This document shows positions 47,714 through 57,209 of a DNA stretch of 64,000 nt, piece after piece (within the stretch, counting starts at the first letter, position 1; every line of letters starts with the position of its first letter). A program made the position numbers and the translations under genes. Under the pieces are notes generated by a model, which saw only the letters and a list, made by a program, of their open reading frames with translations, had not been told where the DNA came from and ran no database searches. The stretch comes from Litchfieldella anticariensis FP35 = DSM 16096 (GTDB taxonomy: Bacteria > Pseudomonadota > Gammaproteobacteria > Pseudomonadales > Halomonadaceae): the NCBI RefSeq assembly GCF_000409775.1, contig NZ_KE332388.1, positions 196,552 to 260,551 on the forward strand, read 5' to 3'.

Positions 47714-49651
47714 ATGGCTCGACTCAACGTGACCCAAAAGCTGATCGAATCCCACCTGGTGTCCGGCCAAATGACGCCGGGCGAAGAAATCGGGCTGGCC
47801 ATCGATCAAACACTGACCCAGGACGCTACCGGCACGCTGGTCATGCAAGAATTCGAGGCCATGCGGATCGACCGTGTGCGTACCGAGCTCTCGGCTCAAT
47901 ACGTCGATCACAACCTGTTCCAGGAAGATTTCAAGAACCCCGACGATCACCTGTTCCTACAAAGTGCCTGCCGCAAATTCGGGGTATGGTTCAGCCCGGC
48001 GGGCAATGGGGTCAGCCACCCTGTCCATCAGGAACGTTTCGGTATCCCCGGCAAGACACTGGTGGGCTCGGACAGCCACACCCCAGCGGCCGGAGCGCTG
48101 GGCATGCTGGCCATCGGCGCCGGCGGCCTGGAAGTTGCGCTAGCCATGGCCGGTAAGCCGCTATACCTGAAAATGCCTCAAGTGGTGGGCGTGGAACTGA
48201 CCGGCGAACTCCCTGACTGGATCAGTGCCAAGGACGTGGTGCTGGAAATGCTGCGCCGTTACGACGTCAAGGGTGGCACCGGCAAGATCTTCGAGTACTA
48301 CGGGCCTGGACTCGAGGCGTTGAGCGCCATGGACCGCCACGTGATCGCCAACATGGGCACCGAAATGGGCGCCACCACCACGGTATTCCCTTCCGATGGC
48401 GAGGTGCGGCGCTTCCTGGCCCAGCAGGAGCGAGGCGACGATTGGCACGAATTGCTTGCCGACGATGGCGCCGACTATGACGAACGTATCAGCTTGGATC
48501 TCACTTCACTCGAGCCGTTGATCGCGCTGCCCAGCAGCCCCGGCAACATCAAGCCGGTGCGTGAAGTGGCCGGCGAGGAGATTTATCAGGCCTATATCGG
48601 TTCCTCGGCTAACCCCGGCTTTCGCGACTTCGCCGTGCCGGCGATGATGGTCGAGGGCCGCCGCATACCACCAGGCGTGTCGTTCGATATCAATCCGACG
48701 TCGCGCCAGATCCTCGAAAACCTCACCAACCAGAGCTACCTGTCGCGCCTGATTCACGCCGGCGCTCGCCTGCACCAGGCCGGCTGCAACGGCTGTATTG
48801 GCATGGGCCAGGCGCCAGCCACCGGCCGCAACAGCCTGCGCACCGTGCCACGTAACTTCCCAGGTCGTTCCGGTACTCCAGAGGACCGGGTATTCCTGTG
48901 CAGCCCGGAAACCGCCACTGCTGCCGCCCTGACCGGCAAGATCATCGATCCCCGTGACCTGGACATGGACTACCCACACTTCCAGGAACCCAAAACGTTG
49001 ACGATCAACCGAGAGATGCTCGTCGCCCCCCTCGACGACGGCGGGCTGGTGGAACTGGTCAAAGGCCCCAACGTGAAGAGCCTACCCGAGTTCGATCCCA
49101 TTCCAGCCGAGTTCAGCGGCCCGGTGCTGTTGAAAGTCGGCGACGACGTTTCCACCGACGAGATCATGCCGGCCGGTGCTGAGGTGCTGCCGCTGCGCAG
49201 CAACATCCCAGCCATTGCCAAGCACGTATTCAAGGCCATCGACCGCGACTTCAACCAGCGAGCCAGGGACTTGGATAGTGATGGTTTCTTTATCGTCGCC
49301 GGCCGCAACTATGGTCAGGGTTCCAGTCGCGAGCACGCTGCCATTGCTCCGCGATATCTGGGACTGCGGGCGGTGTGTGCTATCTCCTACGGTCGGATCC
49401 ACTGGCAGAACCTTGCCAATTTCGGCGTCGTCCCACTGACCTTTGCCGACCCGGATGACCTCGATGCCATCGAACAGGGCGACGAACTGGCACTGGACGA
49501 CATCGTTGACGCTCTCGAAAGCAGTGAAGAGATCACCCTCTACAACAAGACCAAGGACCGGCACTACACCATGCGCCACGGCCTGTCGCCACGCCAGATC
49601 GGCATGATTCGCCATGGCAGCCTGATCAACCTGGTGCGTACGGAATCGTAG
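47714..49651 (+). CDS. Aconitate hydratase, monomeric type
   Basis: 645 residues from the ATG with GGAG 6 nt upstream. It isomerises citrate and isocitrate using a [4Fe-4S] cluster. The family pattern is that of the short bacterial aconitase (Aquifex type): GSDSHTPAAGALGMLAIGAG, the cysteines in GCNGCIGMGQAP (Cys358, Cys361) and, in the C-terminal domain, RNYGQGSSREHAAIAPRYLG. At the place where LeuC/aconitase proteins usually have the first cluster cysteine (IGSCTN) it has IGSSAN (Ser298). It is separate from the sdh/gltA cluster. Confidence 0.9.
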   Translation: MARLNVTQKLIESHLVSGQMTPGEEIGLAIDQTLTQDATGTLVMQEFEAMRIDRVRTELSAQYVDHNLFQEDFKNPDDHLFLQSACRKFGVWFSPAGNGVSHPVHQERFGIPGKTLVGSDSHTPAAGALGMLAIGAGGLEVALAMAGKPLYLKMPQVVGVELTGELPDWISAKDVVLEMLRRYDVKGGTGKIFEYYGPGLEALSAMDRHVIANMGTEMGATTTVFPSDGEVRRFLAQQERGDDWHELLADDGADYDERISLDLTSLEPLIALPSSPGNIKPVREVAGEEIYQAYIGSSANPGFRDFAVPAMMVEGRRIPPGVSFDINPTSRQILENLTNQSYLSRLIHAGARLHQAGCNGCIGMGQAPATGRNSLRTVPRNFPGRSGTPEDRVFLCSPETATAAALTGKIIDPRDLDMDYPHFQEPKTLTINREMLVAPLDDGGLVELVKGPNVKSLPEFDPIPAEFSGPVLLKVGDDVSTDEIMPAGAEVLPLRSNIPAIAKHVFKAIDRDFNQRARDLDSDGFFIVAGRNYGQGSSREHAAIAPRYLGLRAVCAISYGRIHWQNLANFGVVPLTFADPDDLDAIEQGDELALDDIVDALESSEEITLYNKTKDRHYTMRHGLSPRQIGMIRHGSLINLVRTES

Positions 49652-49661
49652 TGCTGGACGC

Positions 49662-51239
49662 TTAGAAACGCGAGGCCGGCAGCCACACGTCGGCCCGCTG
49701 CCAGACCAATTCGAACGCCCGCTCGACACGCTCGGCCCCCCCGTCCCGACCTTGGGCGGCAAGACTCTGCGCCAAACCTTTCAGCGACCAGCCGTTACCC
49801 GGATGGATCTCCAGTGCCTCATAATAGATGGCCTCCGCCTCCCATGCCTCGCCGGCATCGAGCAGGATCGCGCCCAGGAAATGACGTGCGGGGAGGGGCC
49901 AGGGTTCGGGCTCGCTGTAGGGCAACCCGTCTTCCAGTGCGATGGCCTTGCGCAGTTGTTCCCGAGCGGCATCGATACGACCCTCTCCCGCAGCGATCTC
50001 GCCGGCCAGGATATGCTCTGCGATACCCATCAAGTCGTGATGACGGGAGGACATGTCCTTGGCACCATCCCCACGGAGGTCGTGCAACTTACTCAACGCC
50101 ATCTCCGCTGCCGAGGTATTCCCGGTGCGCAGTTGCGCCAGGCCATGCGCGAAGTGCCACATCCCGGTCTGAAACGATCCTTCAGGCGAAGTCTGCTGTT
50201 CGAGCAGTTCGTCCCAGCGGCCGAAGCGAACGAGTTGCAGATGGACCTGGAAAGCCTCACTGGGCTGTTCACGGGCGATGTCGCGCGCGGCTGATAACGC
50301 CACGCCGCTTTGCCCGTCCATCCAAGCGGCGAAAAGCAGCATCAGGGTATTGTGCGAGGCATAGACACTCACCCCTTCACCGAATCGTGCCGATTGATCG
50401 ATCATGCGGGCTTTCTGATTGACACGAACGGCGTCGCCATAACGGCCGATGTTCATGTAAATGTGCGAGGGCATGTGCTGGATATGACTCACTCCAGGGA
50501 CCTCATCGGCCAGCACGTCGGCGCAAGCCTCGGCGCGTCTCGGTCGGGAAGCCTCCACAGCATGAATATAGTGATGGCAGGCGCCGGCATGACGGATATC
50601 CTCGGCGAGCACCGCCTCGAGTTCCTCGATCAATGTGAGGGTCTGCGGATACGGCTCCCCGTCCGTGCGATAGAGGTCCCAAGGGCGGAACATCATCAAC
50701 GCTTCGGCATGCAGCGTGCGCACATCGTGGTCATCGGGATGCGCCGTTGCCGCCTCGGCCATCACCTCGGCATAGCGCTGGGTGGCTATTTCCTGATCGG
50801 CATCACTGTCGGGGGTGGGATAGCGTACGCTCATGGCCTCGATCAGTGCACGCTCCCAAGGCGCAGCGGCATCGGCCAACTCGAGGGCTTGGCTGGCGGC
50901 GACATGGGCATCGCGCGGATCCCCCACGCCGTGAGGGTCGTTTAGATACGGACCCAATGCCCAGGCCTCGCCCCAATAACACATGGCGCAGCTCGGATCA
51001 TGTACCTGCGCCGCACGGAACGAGCGAGTGGCTTCCTCTCTGGCGAACCCATAGGCCAAGCGCAGGCCCTGGTCGAAATAGGCCTGGGCCTGTGTCGAGT
51101 CAGTGGTGATGGAACGACCGTAATCCCCCAGATTCTCATACAGTGGGATACCCGAGTCGGCATGGCTCAGCATGGGAAGGAACGCGCCAGCCACGGCACA
51201 GCCAACCATGGCCGACGCAATATAAGAGGTGGATGGCAT
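49662..51239 (-). CDS. Secreted tetratricopeptide-repeat protein
   Basis: 525 residues. The signal peptide is MPSTSYIASAMVGCAVAGAF ending at SHADS. TPR-like helices run through most of the protein (STQAQAYFDQGLRLAYGFAR, EEATRSFRAAQVHDPSCAMC). There are conserved motifs in this family of periplasmic TPR proteins: CYWGEAWALGP, CHHYIHAVEAS and HIQHMPSHIYMNIGRYGDA. The many His and Cys residues suggest metal or redox contacts, but the function is unknown. It is convergent with the aconitase gene. Confidence 0.8.
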   Translation of the reverse strand: MPSTSYIASAMVGCAVAGAFLPMLSHADSGIPLYENLGDYGRSITTDSTQAQAYFDQGLRLAYGFAREEATRSFRAAQVHDPSCAMCYWGEAWALGPYLNDPHGVGDPRDAHVAASQALELADAAAPWERALIEAMSVRYPTPDSDADQEIATQRYAEVMAEAATAHPDDHDVRTLHAEALMMFRPWDLYRTDGEPYPQTLTLIEELEAVLAEDIRHAGACHHYIHAVEASRPRRAEACADVLADEVPGVSHIQHMPSHIYMNIGRYGDAVRVNQKARMIDQSARFGEGVSVYASHNTLMLLFAAWMDGQSGVALSAARDIAREQPSEAFQVHLQLVRFGRWDELLEQQTSPEGSFQTGMWHFAHGLAQLRTGNTSAAEMALSKLHDLRGDGAKDMSSRHHDLMGIAEHILAGEIAAGEGRIDAAREQLRKAIALEDGLPYSEPEPWPLPARHFLGAILLDAGEAWEAEAIYYEALEIHPGNGWSLKGLAQSLAAQGRDGGAERVERAFELVWQRADVWLPASRF

Positions 51240-51293
51240 GGCGCTACCTCCCGGTCAAGACGGGGCTTCACAGGACAGTGTCGCCGGGAGGAA

Positions 51294-51321
51294 CCCAGGA
51301 CGCTATCCATGACGTCCTGGG
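51294..51321. other. 9-bp hairpin downstream of homocysteine methyltransferase gene
   Basis: CCCAGGACG and CGTCCTGGG pair around a 10-nt loop in the 195-bp gap 51240-51433. It has no T run, so it could be a weak terminator or an operator. Confidence 0.4.
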
Positions 51322-51433
51322 TGATCGCTTGCATCCGGACGGAAGTCAGAAGTACCGGCAATGATCGGCCCGTGCGGCGATACCGTCCAGAGGTACCGGT
51401 ACAGTTGCTTGAGCCGTCTGTTCAGCCCACTCC

Positions 51434-52372
51434 TTACACACGGCAAGCGGCGGCGATTTGGGCAATATGGCGGTGGTCCGTACCACAACAGCCGCCAAGT
51501 ACATTGATCCATGGATAACGCTGGCGCAGTGCCGCATATTGCCCCCCTAGTTCCACGGGATCCCCTTCATCGAGCACTTCAGCTTCGTCGAGCTCGGCAT
51601 GGCTGCAGCGCGAGGCATTGGCACGAATGCCTCGCAAGCGTCGTCCCCAGCCTGTGTCGGCAAGCACGCCTTCGAAATGAGTGGGATGCGCGCAGTTGAT
51701 CATGTAGTAAGCGGGAGCGTTGCCGGTGACCTCATCCACTTCGCCAATCGCTTCACCGAACGGCTGACCGGTCGGCAGCCGCCCGTCGGTTTCGACCGTG
51801 AACGAGATCACAGAGGGTAGACCTGCCGCTTTGGCCGCACGAGCAATGCCGATCGCCTCGGCACTATTGGTCATGGTGATGGCCGTCACCTGATCGACAT
51901 CCGATTCCGCGAACACACGAACTTGCCCCGAGTGATAATCGGCAGCTTGTTCAGGCGTCATCAAGGTACCAGGATCGTAGCCATCACCACGCGGCCCGAT
52001 GCAGCCACTGATGACCATTGGCGAGCGCCTTGTTTCCAACGCTTCGCGAAGCTCGTGCAGTATGGTGATGGCCTTGCGATTGGCATCATCGAGTTCTCGC
52101 GCTGAATAGCCGAGCTTATCGCCCCAATCCGGACTGGCACGCCAGGTCGCGCTCTCGAGTATGAAGCCCATGGCGCTGTCCCGAGCGATCTCGGCATGCT
52201 GCCAGTGATAGCGGCGCAGCGCTTCTGTGCCTTGCTCATTCTTGAGCAGATGGAAAGCCGCGAAATAGGGAAGCTCCAGCTTCTCGTGAAAGATGAGCGT
52301 GGTCTCGATTCCTGCATCAGTGAGGAACGGTTCCCCAGAAAGTTGGGGCAATTGAGTCCGGTATTTAGCCAT
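51434..52372 (-). CDS. Homocysteine S-methyltransferase family protein
   Basis: 312 residues from the ATG with GAGAGA 7 nt upstream. The Zn-thiolate residues are visible: Cys in NCAHPTHFEG and Cys-Cys in GGCCGTDHRH near the end. The barrel begins FLTDAGIETTLIFHE. Such enzymes use a methyl donor such as S-methylmethionine or a betaine. The gene is divergent from an AraC regulator, which may control it. Confidence 0.88.
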   Translation of the reverse strand: MAKYRTQLPQLSGEPFLTDAGIETTLIFHEKLELPYFAAFHLLKNEQGTEALRRYHWQHAEIARDSAMGFILESATWRASPDWGDKLGYSARELDDANRKAITILHELREALETRRSPMVISGCIGPRGDGYDPGTLMTPEQAADYHSGQVRVFAESDVDQVTAITMTNSAEAIGIARAAKAAGLPSVISFTVETDGRLPTGQPFGEAIGEVDEVTGNAPAYYMINCAHPTHFEGVLADTGWGRRLRGIRANASRCSHAELDEAEVLDEGDPVELGGQYAALRQRYPWINVLGGCCGTDHRHIAQIAAACRV

Positions 52373-52532
52373 GTTCACTTCTCTCTTGTTGTCGAAATAT
52401 CTGCTTCAGGAAACATCCGCCACACCATGGCTGGGATGTGAGGCTAAATTACTGGGAGGATCGAACGAACCATATGGCCGCGCTACCGGATTTCTTGTCC
52501 AGGCTGCCAGCAAACGCGGAGGCCGTACGAAT

Positions 52533-53492
52533 GTGGACACATTGGCAGAAATTCTACGAGCGATGAGGCTGTCGGGTGGTGTGTTCCTCGATGCGGAATT
52601 CACGGAGCCTTGGTGCATCAGATCCCAAGTGGAGCCGGAAGACTGCCACCAGTTCATGCGCATGCCGCCCCGGCTGATTGCCTATCACTATGTTGTCGAG
52701 GGACGTTTGACACTTTCTCTCGATGGGCAGCCACCCATGGAGGCCCACGAGAAGCAACTGCTCGTCCTGCCACGCAACGATGCCCACCTCCTGGGAAGCA
52801 CCCTGAATGCGGCTCCAGCCGATGCTGGCGCGCTTATCGAACCCGCCGGAGAGGATGGCCTGGGGCGAATTCGTTTCGGAGGCGGCGGTACGCGCACTCG
52901 CATCCTGTGCGGCTTTCTCGGCAGCGAAAATAGCAACGACCCACTGGTCGCTAGCCTTCCGCCCATCGTGAAGCTCGACCTGCACGACCGTCTGACCGGC
53001 CCCTGGATCGAAGGCTCCATGCGCTACGCGGCAAGCGAGGTCACGTCCGGCGGTGAAGGTGCTTCAGCAAACCTTGCCCGACTTGCCGAACTCCTGTTCG
53101 CCGAAGCGATACGCGAATACCTGAAAGCGCTCCCACCGCAACAGATGGGCTGGCTGGCCGGCCTGCGCGATCCCTACGTGGCACGTGCCCTCGCCTTGAT
53201 GCACGGGCACCCGGGGCAGCCCTGGACACTGGACGAATTGGCGCAACACGCCGGCCTCTCTCGCTCAGCCTTTTCAGAGCATTTCGTGCGCCTGGTCCGC
53301 GTCTCGCCAGTACGCTACCTGACCCGCCAGCGGCTGCAACGTGCTGCCGACCGGCTGCGTCAGAGTGGCGTGCCGATCAGCCGGATCGCCGATGAAGCCG
53401 GTTACGAATCCGAGGCATCATTCACCCGCGCCTTCAAGCGGGAATTCGGCACGGCACCGGGGGCTTTTCGCAGGCAGCAAGGGCACGTCTAG
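52533..53492 (+). CDS. AraC-family regulator with cupin_6 domain
   Basis: 319 residues from a GTG with GGAGG ~10 nt upstream; the family normally begins with (M/V)DxLAExLRAxRLSGG, as here. The N-terminal cupin_6-type domain (RLSGGVFLDAEFTEPWCIRS to ~200) is followed by a C-terminal AraC double HTH (LDELAQHAGLSRSAFSEHFV and VPISRIADEAGYESEASFTR). It is divergent from the S-methyltransferase gene. Confidence 0.9.
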   Translation: MDTLAEILRAMRLSGGVFLDAEFTEPWCIRSQVEPEDCHQFMRMPPRLIAYHYVVEGRLTLSLDGQPPMEAHEKQLLVLPRNDAHLLGSTLNAAPADAGALIEPAGEDGLGRIRFGGGGTRTRILCGFLGSENSNDPLVASLPPIVKLDLHDRLTGPWIEGSMRYAASEVTSGGEGASANLARLAELLFAEAIREYLKALPPQQMGWLAGLRDPYVARALALMHGHPGQPWTLDELAQHAGLSRSAFSEHFVRLVRVSPVRYLTRQRLQRAADRLRQSGVPISRIADEAGYESEASFTRAFKREFGTAPGAFRRQQGHV

Positions 53493-53530
53493 ACATTGGC
53501 CTCACGTGCCAGCTCCAGCAGCGGTGTTAG

Positions 53531-53701
53531 GGAAACGCTGAATAAACCGACGAGCATGCTCAAGCGCAAGGCGCACGGAGCACGGAGCACCGAGCACAGG
53601 AACCGGAGCATATGGGGGTATATGTGAGGATCCGCCGGTCCGACGCTTCGGCACCGCGCAACGCAGCGATTGAGTAGCGCAGGCATTTATTCAGTGTTTC
53701 C
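53531..53701. mobile_element. MITE-like element, copy 2
   Basis: 171 bp with terminal inverted repeats GGAAACGCTGAATAAA and TTTATTCAGTGTTTCC (16 bp, one mismatch). The internal sequence is largely that of copy 1 at 37479, plus a short GGAGCAC-type duplication. TTAG is present on both sides (53527-53530 and 53702-53705), a likely target duplication. It has no gene. Confidence 0.8.
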
Positions 53702-53733
53702 TTAGCTTCTCGCCTGAATAGGCCATGCCTTTA

Positions 53734-53769
53734 CCTGATAAAGGATGACGGTATTATTCCTTTATCAGG
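53734..53769. promoter_or_regulatory. 12-bp inverted repeat upstream of E1 gene
   Basis: CCTGATAAAGGA (53734-53745) and TCCTTTATCAGG (53758-53769) are perfect inverted repeats with centres 24 bp apart, ~50 bp upstream of the start. It could be an operator or a leader hairpin. Confidence 0.5.
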
Positions 53770-53817
53770 CAGGCACGCTACGCTCTAGGCAACACCACAA
53801 TAATGCCTGGAGTCGCC

Positions 53818-56052
53818 ATGCCGATTGATCCCTTGCCCCAGGAAGCGCTTTTTCTCACCGCCCTGCGTGACGATGATTGGCCTGAGCCTGCATCCGACTG
53901 GACACTCGACGCGGTCGGTCTCGATGCACCTGCGTTGGTCGAGTTGTTCGAGTCGCAATTGATGAGCCGCCACCTGGATTTGCACGCCCGACGCCTGCAA
54001 GCGCGTGGAGAGGCCTTCTACACTATCGGCAGTGCCGGGCATGAGGGTAACGCCGCCATTGCCCATGCCTTGCGACCGACGGATCCGGCCTTCCTGCACT
54101 ATCGTGATGCCGCTTTCCTGATCCAACGCAGCCGCGCCGTACCGGGCCAAACACCGTTGCGGGACCTGTTGCTGAGCTTTGCCGCGTCGGCAGAAGACCC
54201 GATCTCCGGCGGCCGACACAAGGTACTGGGGTCGAAGACGCTCAACATCCCGCCGCAGACCAGCACCATCGCCTCGCATCTGCCCAAAGCGATGGGTGCC
54301 GCCTATGGCCTGGGACTCTGGCGGCGTGTGAAGGACGGCGGCGAGTGGCCCGCCGACAGCGTGGTGCTATGCAGCTTCGGCGACGCCTCCTTCAACCACT
54401 CCACTGCACAAGGCGCACTCAACGCTGCCGGCTGGGCGGCCTACCAAGGCTCACCGATGCCGCTGGTGATGGTCTGCGAAGACAATGGCATCGGTATTTC
54501 CACTCCCACCCCAAGCGGCTGGATCGAGGCCAGCATGCGCTCGCGTCCCGGCTTCCATTACTTGAGCTGCAATGGACTCGACCTGCTCGATACCTGGTGC
54601 GCCTCCTGCGAGGCGGCCCGTATCGCACGCACCCGCAAGCAACCCGTGTTCCTGCACATGCACTGCGTACGGCTATTCGGCCATGCTGGCTCCGATGCCC
54701 AACAGGCCTACCTTACGCCACAGCAGATCAAGACCGACGAGGCGCGTGACCCGCTGCTGTTCAGCGCCGGTCTGCTGCGCCGCCACGGCGTACTCGACAA
54801 CGACGCCATCGCCACGCTCTACCACGCAACCAGCGAGCGCGTGGCCCGAGTGGCCGAAGAGGCGATTCGCCGGCCCAAGCTGGAAACTGCCGAGCAGGTC
54901 ATGGCCAGTATCGTGCCACCGTCCCGCCCTGGCCGTCGCCGCCTCTGGCAAGGCGAGGTGGACACTACTCCCGCGCCCATGGCCAAACTACTCAACCAAG
55001 CCCTGCAGCGCTTGATGAGTTGCTATCCGCACCTGGTAATGGCCGGCGAAGACATCGGCCGCAAGGGAGGCGTCTACGGAGTCACCCAAAAGTTGCAAGC
55101 CAATTTTGGGCTACATCGGGTGATCGATACCCTGCTCGACGAGCAAAGTATCCTCGGGCTTGGCATCGGCCTGGCCCAGAACGGCTTGATTCCGATCCTG
55201 GAGATTCAGTTTTTAGCCTATCTGCACAACGCCGAGGATCAATTACGCGGCGAGGCTGCCACACTCAGCTTCTTTTCCAATGGTCAGTACACCAACCCGA
55301 TGGTGGTGCGCATCGCCGGGCTCGGCTATCAGAAAGGCTTCGGCGGTCACTTCCACAACGACAACGCCATCGCCGTGCTACGCGACATCCCCGGCTTGCT
55401 GGTGGCCTGTCCGTCGAACGCCGCCGACGCGGTGGGCCTGCTGCAGGAGGCAGTGCGCTTGGCCGATGAAGAACAGCGCGTGGTGGTGTTACTCGAACCC
55501 ATCGCGCTCTACCACAACCGCGACCTGCTCGAGACAGACGACCAGAAGTGGTGTTTCGCCGACCCTGGGCCGGACTACCGCTTGCCGGTGGGCGAACTCG
55601 GCCAGTGGGGTGAAGGAAAGGAACTCGCCATTCTCACCTATGGCAACGGAGTCCATCTCTCGCGCCAAGCCGCCGTCCGTCTGGAGGCTGATGGTATCGC
55701 CCTTCGCATCATCGACCTGCGCTGGCTCACCGCCATCGATCATGATGCGGTACATCGCCGAGTGAGCGACTGTACGCAGATCCTGGTGGTGGGCGAGTGC
55801 CGCCGTAGCGGCTCCGTCAGCGAAGAATTGATCACCGCCCTGGTCGAGCGCGGCGTAGCAAGCGAGCGACTACACCGGCTCACTGCCGAGGACAGCTTCA
55901 TTCCACTGGGCCGGGCAGCGACGGCGACCCTGCCTTCGGTAGCCTCCATTATCGAATATGCCCAGCGTGCAGTGGGTACGGCCAGCAAACGAATCGGTAA
56001 GCCGGATGAGACGATGAGCGACAAGACATTAGCAGGGAGCGACAAGGTATGA
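53818..56052 (+). CDS. Fused alpha/beta 2-oxoacid dehydrogenase E1
   Basis: 744 residues from the ATG with GGAG 5 nt upstream. The first ~350 residues match the E1 alpha subunit of branched-chain or acetoin/pyruvate-type complexes, with the TPP motif in SFGDASFNHSTAQGALNAAG and DNGIGIST. The rest (~380-720) matches the E1 beta subunit, with GEDIGRKGGVYGVTQ and EIQFLAYLHNAEDQL. Fusing alpha and beta is known but less common. No E2 or E3 gene is adjacent, so the partner is elsewhere or the enzyme acts alone. Confidence 0.88.
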   Translation: MPIDPLPQEALFLTALRDDDWPEPASDWTLDAVGLDAPALVELFESQLMSRHLDLHARRLQARGEAFYTIGSAGHEGNAAIAHALRPTDPAFLHYRDAAFLIQRSRAVPGQTPLRDLLLSFAASAEDPISGGRHKVLGSKTLNIPPQTSTIASHLPKAMGAAYGLGLWRRVKDGGEWPADSVVLCSFGDASFNHSTAQGALNAAGWAAYQGSPMPLVMVCEDNGIGISTPTPSGWIEASMRSRPGFHYLSCNGLDLLDTWCASCEAARIARTRKQPVFLHMHCVRLFGHAGSDAQQAYLTPQQIKTDEARDPLLFSAGLLRRHGVLDNDAIATLYHATSERVARVAEEAIRRPKLETAEQVMASIVPPSRPGRRRLWQGEVDTTPAPMAKLLNQALQRLMSCYPHLVMAGEDIGRKGGVYGVTQKLQANFGLHRVIDTLLDEQSILGLGIGLAQNGLIPILEIQFLAYLHNAEDQLRGEAATLSFFSNGQYTNPMVVRIAGLGYQKGFGGHFHNDNAIAVLRDIPGLLVACPSNAADAVGLLQEAVRLADEEQRVVVLLEPIALYHNRDLLETDDQKWCFADPGPDYRLPVGELGQWGEGKELAILTYGNGVHLSRQAAVRLEADGIALRIIDLRWLTAIDHDAVHRRVSDCTQILVVGECRRSGSVSEELITALVERGVASERLHRLTAEDSFIPLGRAATATLPSVASIIEYAQRAVGTASKRIGKPDETMSDKTLAGSDKV

Positions 56053-56123
56053 GCCAAGACACCATCGCACTGTTGCTCAGCATGGGCATCGAAGAGCAGC
56101 GGAATATGCTGGTGAAGGCATGA
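56049..56123 (+). other. 24-codon overlapping ORF after E1
   Basis: ATG overlaps the E1 stop (ATGA) and encodes MSQDTIALLLSMGIEEQRNM plus four residues. The overlap suggests translational coupling. It is either a tiny protein or the front of a deleted downstream gene. Confidence 0.3.
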
Positions 56124-56156
56124 CCGCCAACCGAGGCATCAACATTGTAACGGTGG

Positions 56157-57209
56157 TTAATCCATTGAGTGGCGGTGACCACTGGTGAGTATATGGTGCA
56201 GACCATCGCACTCCACCATGGGGTCGTCACAATTGATGACCGTGTCCGAACGGGCCAACACGTGCCCTTTGCCGGTAATGGTGTTTTCCACCACTTGATG
56301 AGTACCTTCCTGCCGTGAACCAGTAAACTCGCCGATGAAGCCGGAATCGCGCAGAGACACGGTTTCCAACTTGTCGCCTGGCTGGATAGTACCTTCGTAA
56401 TGCATCAAGGCCAGCCGCGCCGAGGTACCGGTACCGGTGGTACTGCGACAGATCACTCCTTGATGCACATAAGTGGCCGAACGCGAGCGATAGAAACCAT
56501 CCGCCACATGCTCGACCGGCCCCATGAAGTGTAGAAACGGCAGCGGTCCCACATCGCCCAGCGTGTAATGGGAGAAACCGCTATGCGCCTGGATCGCTTC
56601 CACGATCGCGTGGGCACACGTCGCCAGGCGCCTTTCCTCGTCCGGGGTCAGGGCGAACCCTAGATCGGCGGCCTCCACCAGGGCATAGAAACCGCCACTG
56701 TAGGCGACGCTATAGGTCACATCGCCGATCGACGGAACATGAATACTGGCCTTGTAGGTGTCGATGTAGGTGGGCAGTCCTTCACAGGTGATGGCCTCCA
56801 CCACGCCGTTTTCCACCAGCGCCTCGATATGCACCAAGCCGGCCGGCGACTCCAATATGAAGCGCTGACGACCTTCCCGTTTCTCGATCATGCCGGTTTG
56901 CAATAGCGCCGTGGCCGTGCAGATGGTGTTGGAGCCGGAATAGATCGGATAGCCCATCACCTCCATGATGATGTAGCCCATGTCGGCCTCGGGGTCGGTA
57001 GCGGGAACGATCAGATTCACCGACATCTCGGGCATACCATACGGTTCATGCAGCAGAAGCTTACGCAGGCCATCGGCATCGTCGCGCAGATATTCCATCT
57101 GCTCCCTGACTGTAGCGCCAGGCAATGGGTCGATACCCCCGATCACGATGCGGCTGACATCGCCGCCAGCATGGGTATCGATCAGCCGTATGCTCAGCTC
57201 GTGACTCAT
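56157..57209 (-). CDS. Proline racemase family protein with altered active site
   Basis: 350 residues of the proline racemase/hydroxyproline epimerase/trans-3-hydroxyproline dehydratase superfamily: IDTHAGGDVSRIVIGG at the start, GFYALVEAADLG and RSTTGTGTSARLALMH. The first catalytic Cys position is Ser91 (YSGSNTI) and the second is Thr258 (CRSTTGTG instead of DRSPCGTG). A Cys/Thr pair is known for dehydratases, but Ser/Thr is unusual, so the reaction is uncertain. The gene overlaps the oxidoreductase gene by 4 bp (ATGA), so the two are one operon. Confidence 0.85.
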   Translation of the reverse strand: MSHELSIRLIDTHAGGDVSRIVIGGIDPLPGATVREQMEYLRDDADGLRKLLLHEPYGMPEMSVNLIVPATDPEADMGYIIMEVMGYPIYSGSNTICTATALLQTGMIEKREGRQRFILESPAGLVHIEALVENGVVEAITCEGLPTYIDTYKASIHVPSIGDVTYSVAYSGGFYALVEAADLGFALTPDEERRLATCAHAIVEAIQAHSGFSHYTLGDVGPLPFLHFMGPVEHVADGFYRSRSATYVHQGVICRSTTGTGTSARLALMHYEGTIQPGDKLETVSLRDSGFIGEFTGSRQEGTHQVVENTITGKGHVLARSDTVINCDDPMVECDGLHHILTSGHRHSMD

